A stretch of DNA of 64,000 bases from Lepturacanthus savala (Eukaryota; Chordata; Actinopteri; Scombriformes; Trichiuridae), in NCBI GenBank assembly GCA_030544235.1, contig CM060467.1, positions 2,113,501 through 2,177,500 of the forward strand, written 5' to 3'. Shown here one piece after another: positions 47,285 through 59,265 of the stretch. Each line of letters begins with the position of its first letter. Within the stretch, counting starts at the first letter, position 1. The notes below the pieces were generated by a model, which made no database searches, was not told the origin of the DNA, and saw only the letters and a list, made by a program, of their open reading frames with translations. Both the position numbers and the translations under genes were made by a program.

Positions 47285-48440
47285 GTTTCGATTAATCGAT
47301 TGGTTACCAACTAGTCTGGTAATCGATTTGGGTCATTTTTAGGTTAAAAACGTCCAAATTCTCTGGTTCTTTTTTTTTTTTTTTTCTATTTTATGGTTCT
47401 ATAAAGCTGAGTCGTAATATAAAAACATTCCCTAAATATGCTATTTATGATTTAATCACTTAAACCCAGGTTTATTTATCAGTTTTTCTGCTATAAATGA
47501 TAATAAATGTTGAATATCTCTACAACCACAAAGGTTATTGGACTTAAACCTGGAATAAAAATAAATCTACAACATGTGAGGTGACGACAGAAGAGTCAAA
47601 ATCTATTTATGGTGTTAGAATATTGGGGGAAAAAATAAATCTAGTAGAAAAATGTCATAGAACACATGAAAATGTCTTTATTTGGTACAATTTGTCCAAT
47701 ATTGAGTAAAATTATCTCATTATATTAGCAGATAATTGAGCTTATTTCAAGTTGTTAGTCTTGTTTTCTTAAAACAAAAAAAAAAAAATCAAAAAACAAA
47801 CTTGGAATAAGCAAAATTATCTGCAAATGGAAAAAGATCATTTACATTTGGTTTTAAGAACAAATGGAATAAAATAATTCTACCCAGTATTGGACAAATT
47901 GTACCAAATACAAGACATTTACACTTAAAATTTCAGTTTTTGCAGCGTAATCGCCAAATATTTTAATAATCGATTAATTGTTTTGAGTCATTTTTAAGTA
48001 ACAAACGTCCAAATTCTCTGGTTCCAGCTTCTCTGATTATTTCCTGGTTTCTTTATTCTTCTATAATAATAAACTGATGACTGAAACTTCACAGGATCCA
48101 GAACGGAACCTTGAGGAACCCCACATTGGATTTGACATCCAACTATTTTAATAATTGATTATGGATTAGAGTCATTTTTTAAGTAGAAAATGTCCAAATT
48201 CTCTGGTTCCAGCTTCTCTTCTCTGATTATTTCCTGGTTTCTTTAGTCTCTATAATAGTCGTTAGTCGAACAGTCGTTAGTTGCAGCTCTAATTGCTCAA
48301 TTATTATTTAAGATCCACATTGACTATTTAAGCTATAAATACATCAGACTCCAGTGAATGTAAAGATGCATTTGTTACCAATTAGTTTCCAACTATTGCA
48401 TTAACTATTTTTAATAATTGATTAATCGATTTGAGTCATT
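47285..48440. repeat. Family A fragments mixed with family C (reverse) fragments
   Basis: Family A pieces at about 47285-47400, 47945-48120, 48135-48300 and 48380-48435. Family C pieces at about 47460-47620 and 47680-47940, the latter with AACTTGGAATAAGC and TACCAAATACAAGACATTTA. Order and mixing suggest serial insertion. Confidence 0.75.
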
Positions 48441-48719
48441 TTACATGCACATATTATACACGTAACAAAGGAGAGAGACGGCAACACGGGAGAAAACTGG
48501 TATAAGTTTGAATGGACGATAGCAGCAAGTTACTAGAATGTAGTAGGAATAGGAATAAAATCAATACATACGTATTAAAGCCATTTAAATTGTGACACTC
48601 AATAATGTATTCATTTAAAAAACTCTGCTGATAGAAAGAATGCAGAAGCCTGCAAAACAGGCCTATATAGCCTACTTCTTAATATATATACTGTCTATAT
48701 TCACCCAGATTATACCAGT

Positions 48720-49007
48720 TTATGAAAAGCGGTAGCGTTTAAACAGATATTTATCTGGAAATAATTCTCTGGTGACGTAAAGTGTTTCTAATAATTTGAT
48801 CTTTGATTGAGAATTAATGGATAATCCATGTTGAAGAGCTTCTTCATGTGGAGACGGGTAGAAAAACCAGGTTATGTTCAGGGAGTCTGTTACCGTGGTG
48901 ACTGAGCCTGTTACCGTGGTGACTGAGTCTGTTACCACAGTGACTGAATCAGTTTCAGTTACCTCTCTTTCTAGAACAGATAACCCAGTTTTATACTTAT
49001 TTTTCAT
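48720..49007 (-). other. Doubtful 95-codon open frame with a 7-residue repeat
   Basis: The predicted product contains three copies of a D/G-SVTTVT-type unit, from a 21-bp tandem repeat at 48884-48950 (GTTACCGTGGTGACTGAGNC). The other part has no recognised domain. No promoter, splice site or homologue could be identified. It may be part of an old repeat; coding status is unsupported. Confidence 0.2.
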
Positions 49008-49074
49008 ATTTTTATACTATTTTGAGTCATAACTTGTACTTATACTTGTATTATATTATATTATATTTATTTTA

Positions 49075-49160
49075 TATATATTTGAACTGCACTGAAACAG
49101 GGAGATGCTCCAATTTTGTTATACATTCAACGTACAATGACAATAAAGGGCATTCTCTTC
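49075..49160 (+). mobile_element. Non-LTR retrotransposon 3' tail
   Basis: CAATTTTGTTATACATTCAA followed by GTACAATGACAATAAAGGGC is the characteristic 3' end of fish LINE tails (Rex/RTE-like). No coding remnant is attached. Confidence 0.6.
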
Positions 49161-49179
49161 TCTGGACTGGCTGTAGAGC

Positions 49180-49920
49180 GGAGTTAGTTGTGTTTTGTTG
49201 GTATTTGGTTGTGTTTGTGTAGTTTCAGTAGAAACAGGCTGTGAGTGTTGAAGCAGCAGCTGAACTCACGTGGTTTGGTCCATCTAGATCTGGATTGTGG
49301 AGGTCGGGGGGAGGAGGGAGGGGGGGGGTGAGACATTCTTGCATTTCACTTAAGATTAGTATTAGGTTTCTGAGAAACTCTTGACACACATATTTTTCTT
49401 ATCAGTAGTAATTATTTTATTGTTCCATTAAACACCGCGGGATAACTCACATTCTTGCCCTTTTTTTTTTTCTCGCTGTGTTTTTGCTTTGACGAAAACA
49501 GACGAGATGGAATAAAAACACTTCCAGCCTTCCACTTTCGCTCTTTTTTTTTTTATCCTCCCGGATCCTTCGTTGATGCTCGGTTGCCGCGGAAACCCGT
49601 CTCCGCCGCGGTTTGACGTTTTTGTCGGGGCCCGCATCGTCGTCCCATTAAATCCTCTCAAATCGCTGCTTATTTAGACCTTTTAGACCTATTTTCCTGT
49701 AATGGCTGCCACATGTTTCTGAGGAGATATCAATCTTATCAGGCCAAATACTAACCAAAACTATAAAAACTAAAAACCGTTGCAGGTAACCCAAAGACTT
49801 CTTGTAAAATCCCATATTTCCATAAACTCAGTGGTTTGTTTCCTTCCGCTGAATCATGAACATCACACGAGTTTTAGAAAGAAGAAGAAAGTGAGGGTTT
49901 AAAGGAGGAGATTCATGAGG
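49180..49920. other. Interval without recognised gene
   Basis: Includes a G-rich run at 49306-49330 and CpG-rich sequence at about 49555-49640, without an open frame of interest. Confidence 0.4.
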
Positions 49921-49924
49921 GTTG

Positions 49925-51850
49925 TTTATTATGTTTGTTTGTTTGTGAGATGTTTGATAATGAAATGTTTGTTTGTTATATCTGTGTTGGTGAAATGCTG
50001 GTATGTGAGATGTTTGTAGATGATGATGTGAGATTTCATGAGATATTTGATCGTCAGATGTTTGTTTATGAGATAATTGTAAGATGTTTGATGTGAAATC
50101 TTTGATTGTGAGATGAGATGATTGTGGGATATTTGTTTATAGGATGTATGATCATCAGTTGTTTGTGAAGTTTTGTGAGATATTTGTTTATAGGGTGTTT
50201 CATCGTAAGATGTTTGTTTATGAGATATTGTTAGATGTTTATTTGTGAGACATTTGATTATGAAATGTTTGTCATATCTTTGTTTGTAGATGATTGTGTG
50301 ACTTTTGTGAGATTTCATGAGATATTTGTTTGTTTGTCTCATAAGTTGTTTATTAGTGAGATGCTTATGAGATGAGAGATGTTTATTTGTGAAACATTTG
50401 ATTATGAAATGCTTGTTTGTGAGATATTTGTGGAATGTTTGATCGAGAGATGTTTGTTTATGAGATATTGGAAGATGTTTATTTGTGAAATGTTGGTTTG
50501 CGACATGTTTATAGGATTAGAGATGTTTATTTGTGAGATGTTTGTTTATAAGATGTGAGATTTGTTAGGTTTCATGGAATATTTGTTTGTGGGGTGTTTG
50601 TTTGTTAGATGTTTGATGGGAAGATGTTTGTTTGTCAGATGTTTGTTTTTGAGATGTTTGTTAATGAGATAATTGTAAGATGTTTGTGAAATGAGATGAT
50701 TGTGGGATTTCGTGAGATTTCGTGGGATATTTGTTTATCAGATGTATGATCGTCAGTTGTTTGTGAGATCTGTTTGTTTGTTTGTCTCATGTTTGATGGT
50801 AAGATGTTTGTCTCATGACATGTTTATGAGATGAGAGATGTTTATTTGTGAGATATGTGATTATGAAATGTTTGTTTGTAGATGATCGTGAGATTTCTGT
50901 GAGATTTCCAGATTTGTTTGATCGTGAGATGTTTGTTTATGAGATATTGTCAGATGTTTATTTGTGAGATGTGAGAATTCATGGGATATTTGTTTGTGAG
51001 ATGTTTGATGGGAAGATGTTTGTGAGATTTTTGTTTTGAGATGTTTGTTTGTGAAATGTTGGTTCGTGACGTGTTTATAAGATGAAAGAAGTTTATTTGT
51101 GAGATGTTTGTTTATGAGATGTTTGTTTATGAGATGTGAGATTTTATGAGATTATGTTGTTTGTTTGTCTCATGTTTGATGGTAAGACGTTGGTCCGTGA
51201 CATGTTTATGAGATGAGAGATGTTTATTTGTGAGATATGTGATTATGAAATGTTTGTTTGTAGATGATTGTGTGATTTCTGTGAGATTTCCAGATTTGTT
51301 TATGGGATGTGAGATTTCGTGAGATATTTGTTTGTAGGATGTTTGATCATCAGTTGTTTGTTTATAAGATGTTTAATTGTCAGATGTTTGTTTGTCTCAT
51401 GTTTGTAGATGATTGTTTGTGAGATTTTGTGACATTTGTTTGTGGGATGTTTGATCGTGAGACGTTATGAGATAATGTAAGATGTTTGTTTTTGAGATGT
51501 TTGTCTCATGATAAGATGCTGGTTCATGACATGTTTATGAGATGAGGATGTTTATTAGATTATGAAATGTTTGTTTGTAATATCTTTGTTGATTGTTTGT
51601 GAGATTTCGTGAGATATTTGTTTGTGGGGTGTTTGCTTTTTGATGGTAAGATGTTTGTTTTCAAGATGTTTATACGTTTATATGTTTGTTTGTGAAATCT
51701 TTATTGTGAGATGTTTGTTTATTCCGATGTTTGATGGTACGATGTTGGTTCATGACATGTTTATGAGATGAGAGATGTTTATTAGATAATGAAATGTTTG
51801 TTTGTTTGTGAGATTTCAAGAGATATTTGTTTGTGGGGTGTTTGTTTCTA
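49925..51850. repeat. Degenerate minisatellite of GATGTTTGTTTGTGA type, about 1.9 kb
   Basis: Irregular repeats of GATGTTTGTTTGTGA, with variants TGATTATGAAATGTTTGTTT and GAGATGAGAGATGTTTATTT. There is weak higher-order structure of about 280-300 bases (TGAGATGAGAGATGTTTATT recurs at about 50365, 50829, 51207 and 51770). A 137-codon minus frame (49929-50342) is a product of the repeat lacking stops on that strand. Confidence 0.9.
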
Positions 51851-51869
51851 TGTGAACATCTTTAAACTT

Positions 51870-52690
51870 GTTTTTCTCACGTCAAAGCTCTTGTAGCATC
51901 AGAAAAAGGTCGAAGGTCACCGGCTTCCCAGCTGGAAACCAACCTGAGCCAGAGATGATGTTTGTTTGTGAGATCGTTTGTTCATTCAGGCTCTTGTGAC
52001 GTCAGTAGAAAGGTCAAAGGTCGCCGGTTACACAGCTGTAAATCGACCTCGGTGATTTTTCGAACACACAGAAACACATTTTCGTCTCATTGTGTCTTAT
52101 CTGGACCTAAAAACCCGCTGGTTTACATGCCACAGATTATCCTCCGTAAACATCATTCGTTAGACGGCGCTGCCAACGCCTCCCGGAGGTCCTCGCCAAC
52201 GCATCCCGCCGTGATTTATGTGGTGTGAACATCGCCGCCGCGACAAGCCGCGAACCAAATAAAGTGGAAAGTTTAGGTTTTAGTTAAAAAACAAAAAAAA
52301 ACACACACACACACATTACGTGAAACACAGTCGAAACAAAAAAAAAAAAGGTTCCATCACTTCATCTCCAGCTGGGTTTTTCCAACGTTGGGTTTTTAAT
52401 TCGTTTCATGATTCATGGCTTGCGTTTCTCATTATTCCCTCGCTTACCTCCGTGAAACTGGCAGTAATATCTCTCTGTGTATAAATGAGGTGCGGCTGCT
52501 ATCTCAGACAGAAACTCCTGGCTACACTCTGCTGTTTCTGGACGGGAGGGAACCAGGGTCCCAACAACCGGCTGGAGAATTCCTAACGTCAGGAGCTCAG
52601 GTTCTGAGTTATTAAACACACAGGCAACGACGCTGCGATGTTAAATACCACTAAATATTCTGTGAGGGTTTGGTATATGTACTGTAGACC
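51870..52690. other. Complex block with a duplicated DR1-like site, candidate regulatory DNA
   Basis: Two related segments, 51886-51955 and 51990-52060, each carry a direct repeat of AGGTCR half-sites with 1-base spacing (AGGTCGAAGGTCA at 51907 and AGGTCAAAGGTCG at 52011). The portion 52390-52620 is ordered, non-repetitive and GC-balanced. Open frames here have no domains. Confidence 0.45.
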
Positions 52691-54405
52691 TGCGACGATT
52701 AGTCGATTAATCGATTATCTGCCAATTTGTTACATTAATCACCAAATATTTTGATGATTATTGATCGATTTGAGTTATTTTTTAAGAATAAAATCTCCAA
52801 ATTCTCTGGTTCCAGCTTCTCTTCTCTGATTATTTCCTGGTTTCTTTAGTCTCTATAATAATAAACTGATGATCTTTGGGTTGTGAATCTTCAGCTTTGG
52901 AAACACTGATTGAACCAAACAATTAATCGATTAATCGTTTCAATCATCAGTAGTTTAATCCACTCTAAGGATTACATCAGTTCTATAATGTTAAACTATA
53001 AAGTGGTTTATAAACCAGTTAAAGACTAAACTCAAAACATTCTCCTTTATGTAATCAATGCAAGTAGATCAGCAACGATTAATCGATTAATCAATTAGTT
53101 TCCAACTATCACATTAATCATCAACCATTTATATAATCAATTAATGGATTTGAGTCATTTTTAAGAAGAAATGTCCAAATTCTCTGGTTCCAGTTTCTCT
53201 TCTCTGATCATTTTCAACCATTTTATGAACCAATCAACCGATTAATCGTTATATATTGTTAAACTATAGAATAACAACAATTAATCAATTAATCACCAAC
53301 TATTACATGAATCATCAACTATTTTTATAATCATTTAATAGATATGAGTCATTTTAAAGAAGAAAATGTCCAAATTCTCTGGTTCCAGTTTCTCTTCTCT
53401 GATCATTTTCAACCATTTTATGAACCAATCAACCGATTAATCGTTATATATTGTTAAACTATAGAATAACAACAACTAATTGATTAATCATCAACTATTA
53501 CATTAATCATCAACCATTTTTATAATCAATTAATGGACTTTAGTCATTTTTAATAAAAAAAATGTCCAAATTCTCTAGTTAAAGTTCCTCTTCTCTGATC
53601 ATTTTTAACCATTTTATGAACCAATCAACCGATTAATCATTATATATTGTTAAACTATAGAATAATAACAATTAATCTATTAATCACCAACTATTACATT
53701 AATCACCAACCATGTTTATAATCAAATAATGGATTTGAGTCATTTTTAAGAAGAAATGTCCAAATTCTCTGGTTCCAGTTTCTCTTCTCTGATCATTTTT
53801 AACCATTTTATGAACCAATCAACCGATTAATCATTATATATTGTTAAACTATAGAATAACAACAACTAATTGATTAATCACCAACCATTTTTATAATCAA
53901 TTAATAGATTTGAGTCATTTTTAAGAAGAAAATGTCCAAATTCTCTGGTTCCAGTTTCTCTTCTCTGTTATTTTCAACCATTTTATGAACCAATCAACCG
54001 ATTAATCATTATATATTGTTAAACTATAGAATAACAACAATTAATCAATTAATCACCAACTATTACATGAATCATCAACTATTTTTATAATCAATTAATA
54101 GATTTGAGTCATTTTTAAGAAGAAAATGTCCAAATTCTCTGGTTCCAGTTTCTCTTCTCTGGTTATTTTCAACCATTTTATGAACCAATCAACCGATTAA
54201 TCGTTATATATTGTTAAACTATAGAATAACAACAACTAATTGATTAATCATCAACTGTTACATTAATCACCAACCATTTTTATAATCAATTAATAGATTT
54301 GAGTCATTTTAAAGAAGAAAATGTCCAAATTCTCTTCTGTGATTATTTTCAAACATCCTATGAACCGATCAACTAATCGATTAATCGTTTCAGTAATTGA
54401 TTGAT
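52690..54405. repeat. Family A copies, including a tandem array with about 195-bp unit
   Basis: An isolated copy lies at 52690-52985. From about 53065 the unit from TTAATCAATTAATCACCAAC to ATTGTTAAACTATAGAATAA repeats at roughly 53272, 53463, 53660, 53855, 54030 and 54225. One unit is shorter (about 175). Conserved blocks include AATGTCCAAATTCTCTGGTT and AACCATTTTATGAACCAATC. Confidence 0.92.
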
Positions 54406-54409
54406 TAAG

Positions 54410-55380
54410 TCGTTTCTGGGCAGAAACATGAGCTTTTTTTACTCCGTAAAAAACCCTCAACGTGGAAGCCGTGACCTTCGACCTCCGTCAATTAGTCTCT
54501 TTTTGTTTAGTCGTTTTTTGCCGTTTTGGCTTTGACTCAAAGCAGAGACTCGGACGTTTGAAATATTATCCACCAACGTCGAGAATCTGTCACACTAACC
54601 CCCGTTTACTCTGCTTATTGAGGATTTCTTCTTCTTTTTAACGGGGAGCAGCGTTCCCTCTGAAAATCCTGAGCGTCTGGTGTTTCTCAGCGAGAGGACG
54701 GGGGGGACGTTCAAAGCAAATGTTTATAATTCCTGCCACAGCGAATTACAGCCACACCGGCCAGGAAGTAATAGTTTAATTGTCTTGTTTATGAAATTGT
54801 GTACTTTTCAGGCTGCTGCGGTTTTACAATCCACGATAAATTTGTTATTGTTGTAAGCTTGTTGGATTTTCACTGTTTCCCATTAAAACGCCCCCTCTTC
54901 TTCAGTTCATCCTCTTTTTTTTATGATCCTTACAGGATATTTGCTTGATATTTGGAGTAAACAGAATAAGAAAATCAAATCATAATTACAGTTTGGACAA
55001 CATTAAACCTGCATGTTGTCAAACAGGCGGCTCGGGGACCAGAACCGGCCCAAAAACTGATGATAAATGGACCAGTTCCTGTTTCTTTACAGAAATGTGA
55101 CATGAATATTTGCAGTTTTTGTTTATTTAAATGGTTTTTCATGCAGGAAATAACTTCACCTGCTGCTTTAATTATATTATCAATATTATTCAGTGCATGT
55201 GCAATAAATTAAATCTTATCAGGGGAAATATCTTACATTTATTTCAAAATATGAGATAATTATGTGATTAAAAAGTCATTTTAAGTCTTTAAAGATAGTC
55301 TTATTATGGATAAAACAATTGAGTTAATATTCTTTTTTATTTTAGTTTTGTCTTAGTTTGGTTGTCAGTGTATGGATGTT
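54410..55380. other. Unique block, candidate conserved non-coding element at 54700-54870
   Basis: The stretch from AAAGCAAATGTTTATAATTC to CCACGATAAATTTGTTATTG is ordered, non-repetitive and unlike its repeat neighbours. No coding sign. The remainder (to 55380) is AT-rich. Confidence 0.4.
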
Positions 55381-55384
55381 ATAA

Positions 55385-55995
55385 AATACTGAAATGTAAA
55401 TGAACTCCAAATAAAAAGAGGTCAATAATAAAATTATAATAAATAAATACAATATAAAATGAATAATAAATAAAGAAATAAATATGATAATAATAAAATA
55501 ATAATAAAATAAATAAAACAATTTGAAAAATAAATTAATATGAAATTAAAATATAAAATGAATAAAACAATTAAAAAAATAAATATAAATTTAAATAAAA
55601 AATATAAAATTAATATAAACGATTACAAAATAAAATAAATAAAAATATAAAATTAAAAATATAAAGTTAATAAAATCAATTACAAAATAAAATAAATATA
55701 AATTAAAAATATAAAATTAATATAAACGATTACAAAATAAAATAAATATAAATAAAAAATATAAAATGAATATAAACAATTACAAAATAAAATGAATATA
55801 AAATTTAAATAAAAATAAAAAATTAATATAATCGATTACAAAATAAAATAAATATAAATTTAAACTAATAATATAAAGTTAATAAAATCAATTACAAAAT
55901 AAAATAAATATAAATTTAAACTAAAAATATAAAGTTTATATAATCAATTACAAATTAAAATAAAATTAATATATAAAATTAATATAATTGATTAA
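55385..55995. repeat. A-rich low-complexity array, irregular unit
   Basis: Repeats of ATTACAAAATAAAATAAATA and TATAAAATTAATATAA, with approximate spacing of 55-65 bases. Essentially no G or C. Confidence 0.85.
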
Positions 55996-55999
55996 AATA

Positions 56000-56930
56000 G
56001 ATTCACTCTCCAACAGTAGAAGCTTCTTTATCTATTTAAACTTTTAACAGGATAAAACTGATTTATCCTGTTAAAATGAGTTTAATCCATTAATTACATA
56101 TTAAATCAAAACTTCAGCTACAACAATAAATTTAGTATTTTTCTAGATTTGTTTTTGCAGTATTCATTCATTCATTCATTCATTCATTCATTCATTCATG
56201 GTAACATAAAGAAATTTAAGCTTTTATCATTTTTTTTCTTGATTTTAGTCAATTCTACTAAGCTTTTTTTGTTAAAACAAAACCAAAATGACATATTTTA
56301 TCTTTTTATTTGCATTTCTTTAACATATACCACAGTTATAACTTTGCTGGTTTGGTTAAACAACAAAAAAAAGCATCAAAAATCCATTTTTTGGTGCCTC
56401 GGTGGCTTCGTATGAGTTAAATGTTCATATAAACCTCTGATGTTCTCCGAGGTGTCGCCTTTGTCGGAGTTAAACCGTTCTTTTGCTTTTTTAACATCAC
56501 TTCAAAGGGATTGGACTCGGTGAAATCTATCCCTCTAATCAGTTATTTAATTTTTGGAATGAGGCGATTTAAGGCGAATTATGTTCAATCTGTAAAACAC
56601 ATGCTGGGACTAAGGCTCAGAGTTTCATAACTTTTATTAAACACAGGTGCTGTAACTGCAGAGGAGACTGGTGGATATTAGAGACAGAAATAAACAGAAA
56701 TAAACTGGAATAAACTTTAATAAACCTTAATAAACAAGTTCCACCTGCTACGACATTAATGTTCACATCATGTGTAAAATGTTATCACTTCTACATCTTG
56801 ATGATGAGGCCAAATATCACACATCTCTTCTGTTTTCAAGCCTTTTTTTCTATTTTATGGTTCTATAAAGCTGAGTCGTAATATAAAAACAGTCCCTAAA
56901 TATGCTATTTATCATTTAATCACTTAAACC
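56000..56930. other. Interval without recognised gene
   Basis: AT-rich with a tetranucleotide microsatellite. A frame at 56149-56415 is open through it but has no domain. Confidence 0.4.
56161..56199. repeat. (ATTC)n microsatellite
   Basis: About nine to ten uninterrupted TTCA tetranucleotides. Confidence 0.95.
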
Positions 56931-58010
56931 CAGGTTCATTTATCAGTTTTCCTGCTATAAATGGTAATAAATGTTGAATATCTCTACAACCATAAAGGTT
57001 ATTGGACTTAAACCTGGAATTAAAATTCCATGGTTCCAGCTTCTCTTCTCTGATTATTTCCTGGTTTCTTTATTCTTCTATAATAATAAACTGATGACTG
57101 AAACTTCACAGGATCTAAAACGGAACCTTGAGGAACCCCACATTTGATTTGACATCCAACTATTTTAATAATTGATTATGGATTAGAGTCATTTTTTAAG
57201 TAGTAAATGTCCAAATTCTCTGGTTCCAGCTTCTCTTCTCTGATTATTTCCTGGTTTCTTTAGTCTCTATAATAATAAACTGATGATCTTTGGACAAAAA
57301 AAGACATTTTACGTTGAATCTTCAGCTTTGGAGAAACAACTTTATCCACATTTTACACCATTTTATGAAGCGAATAACAAATTAGAGCTGCATCAATTAG
57401 TTGCCATGGTAACCAGGTTCAAAATGCTTGTTCCAATTTGTTGACATGGTCAACAAAGCTTTTTACAGAGGGAATTATTGATGAATTTTAACAAATTGTA
57501 ACGATTAATCAATTAGTTGACAACTATCACATTAATCACCAACTATTTTGATAATCAATTAATGGAATTTGGTTGATTTTAAGAAGGAAATGTCTAAATT
57601 CTCTGGTTCCAGCTTCTCTTCTCTGATTATTTCCTGGTTTCTTTATTCTTCTATTATAATAAACTGATGATCTTTGGACAAAAAAAGACATTTTACACCA
57701 TTTTATCAACCAAACGACTTGTTTTAATAGATTCATTGAGTTGTTAGTTGCAGCTCTACATCCATTTTAATCCTTTATTCTTTCATATTTTATTGGTTTT
57801 TGTGTTTAAACGTCGTCTCTGAGTTCTATTAGCAGATAATTAAGCTTATTTCAAGTTGTTTGTCTTGTTTTCTTAAAAAAAGACCAAATTGACCCAAATA
57901 AGGAAAAGAAAAACTTGGAATAAGCTAAATTATCTGCAAATGGAAAAAGACAATTTCCAGATTTGGGTTAATTTGGTCTTGTTTTAATAAAACGAGGCTA
58001 AACCGAGATA
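56930..58010. repeat. Family C fragment followed by family A copies
   Basis: Family C (reverse) at about 56930-57020, a close copy of the junction at 47380-47560. Then family A at 57025-57385 (sharing GGAACCTTGAGGAACCCCAC with 48105) and 57485-57760. Family C pieces resume at about 57830-57990. The pair 47380-48300 / 56845-57260 appears to be a segmental duplicate. Confidence 0.8.
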
Positions 58011-58214
58011 ATTATGAATAATTATAGTTATGAACTTGCATATAAAAGTAACATTATGCAGAGAGTTATAGTTGTAGCTTCATACAAACACAGTGTTTTA
58101 CACTAATTCACAATAGAACCTTCACAATCAACAAAAGCAGAAATATAAAATGAAAACGCTTCATTAATATGAATTAAAAACATACAAAAGCTGCAATTTA
58201 TAAATATATATATC

Positions 58215-58892
58215 TATTATATCTATATATTGCTATTATTTATTATATCTATATATTACTATTATTTATTATGTCTATATATTACTATTATTTATTATAT
58301 CTATATATTACTATTATTTATTATATCTATATATTACTATTATTTATTATATCTATATATTACTATTATTTATTATATCTATATATTACTATTATTTATT
58401 ATATCTATATATTACTATTATTTATTATATCTATATATTACTATTATTTATTATATCTATATATTACTATAATTTATTATATCTATATATTACTATTATT
58501 TATTATATCTATATATTACTATTATTTATTATATCTATATATTACTATTATTTATTATGTCTATATATTACTATTATTTATTATATCTATATATTACTAT
58601 AATTTATTATATCTATATATTACTATTATTTATTATATCTATATATTACTATTATTTATTATATCTATATATTACTATAATTTATTATATCTATATATTA
58701 CTATAATTTATTATATCTATATATTACTATTATTTATTATATCTATATATTACTATTATTTATTATATCTATATATTACTATAATTTATTATATCTATAT
58801 ATTACTATAATTTATTATATCTATATATTACTATTATTTATTATATCTATATATTACTATTATTTATTATATCTATATATTACTATAATTTC
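58215..58892. repeat. 26-bp AT minisatellite, about 26 copies
   Basis: Near-perfect units of TATATTACTATTATTTATTA plus TATCTA, 26 bases apart (for example TCT at 58326, 58352 and 58378). A TATAATTTATT variant is scattered through the array. No G apart from two TATGTC variants. Degraded copies continue to about 59260. Confidence 0.97.
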
Positions 58893-59265
58893 CTATATCT
58901 ATATGTTGCTATTTTTTATATATCTGTATATTTCTATTATTTCTTACATTATTATTATTATTTCCTATATCTATATATTGTTATCTATCTATATATGTTA
59001 TATTATATATGATATTATTCCTTATATTATTATTATTTCTTATATCTACATATTGCTTTTATTTCTTATTTCTTCTTATATTTATATATAAATATTATTT
59101 CTTATATCTATATGTTACTATTTTGTTTTATATCTGTATATTTCATATATATATATGTGTGTGTGTATATATATTATTATTACTACTATTTATTATATCT
59201 ATATAATGGTATTATATATATATTCTATATATTGTTATTATATCTTATATCTATATATTAACATA
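58893..59265. repeat. Decayed continuation of the 26-bp array
   Basis: TATATCTATAT-rich sequence without fixed spacing and with a short (GT)n/(TA)n run at 59148-59172. Confidence 0.8.

Noticed and set aside
49929..50342. 137-codon minus strand open frame
   Set aside because: Falls in the GATGTTTGTTTGTGA array, which has few stops on that strand; low-complexity His/Lys/Ser/Thr product.
58271..58810. 179-codon + strand open frame
   Set aside because: Entirely within the 26-bp AT minisatellite whose unit lacks stops; product is a cyclic Tyr/Ile/Leu string.
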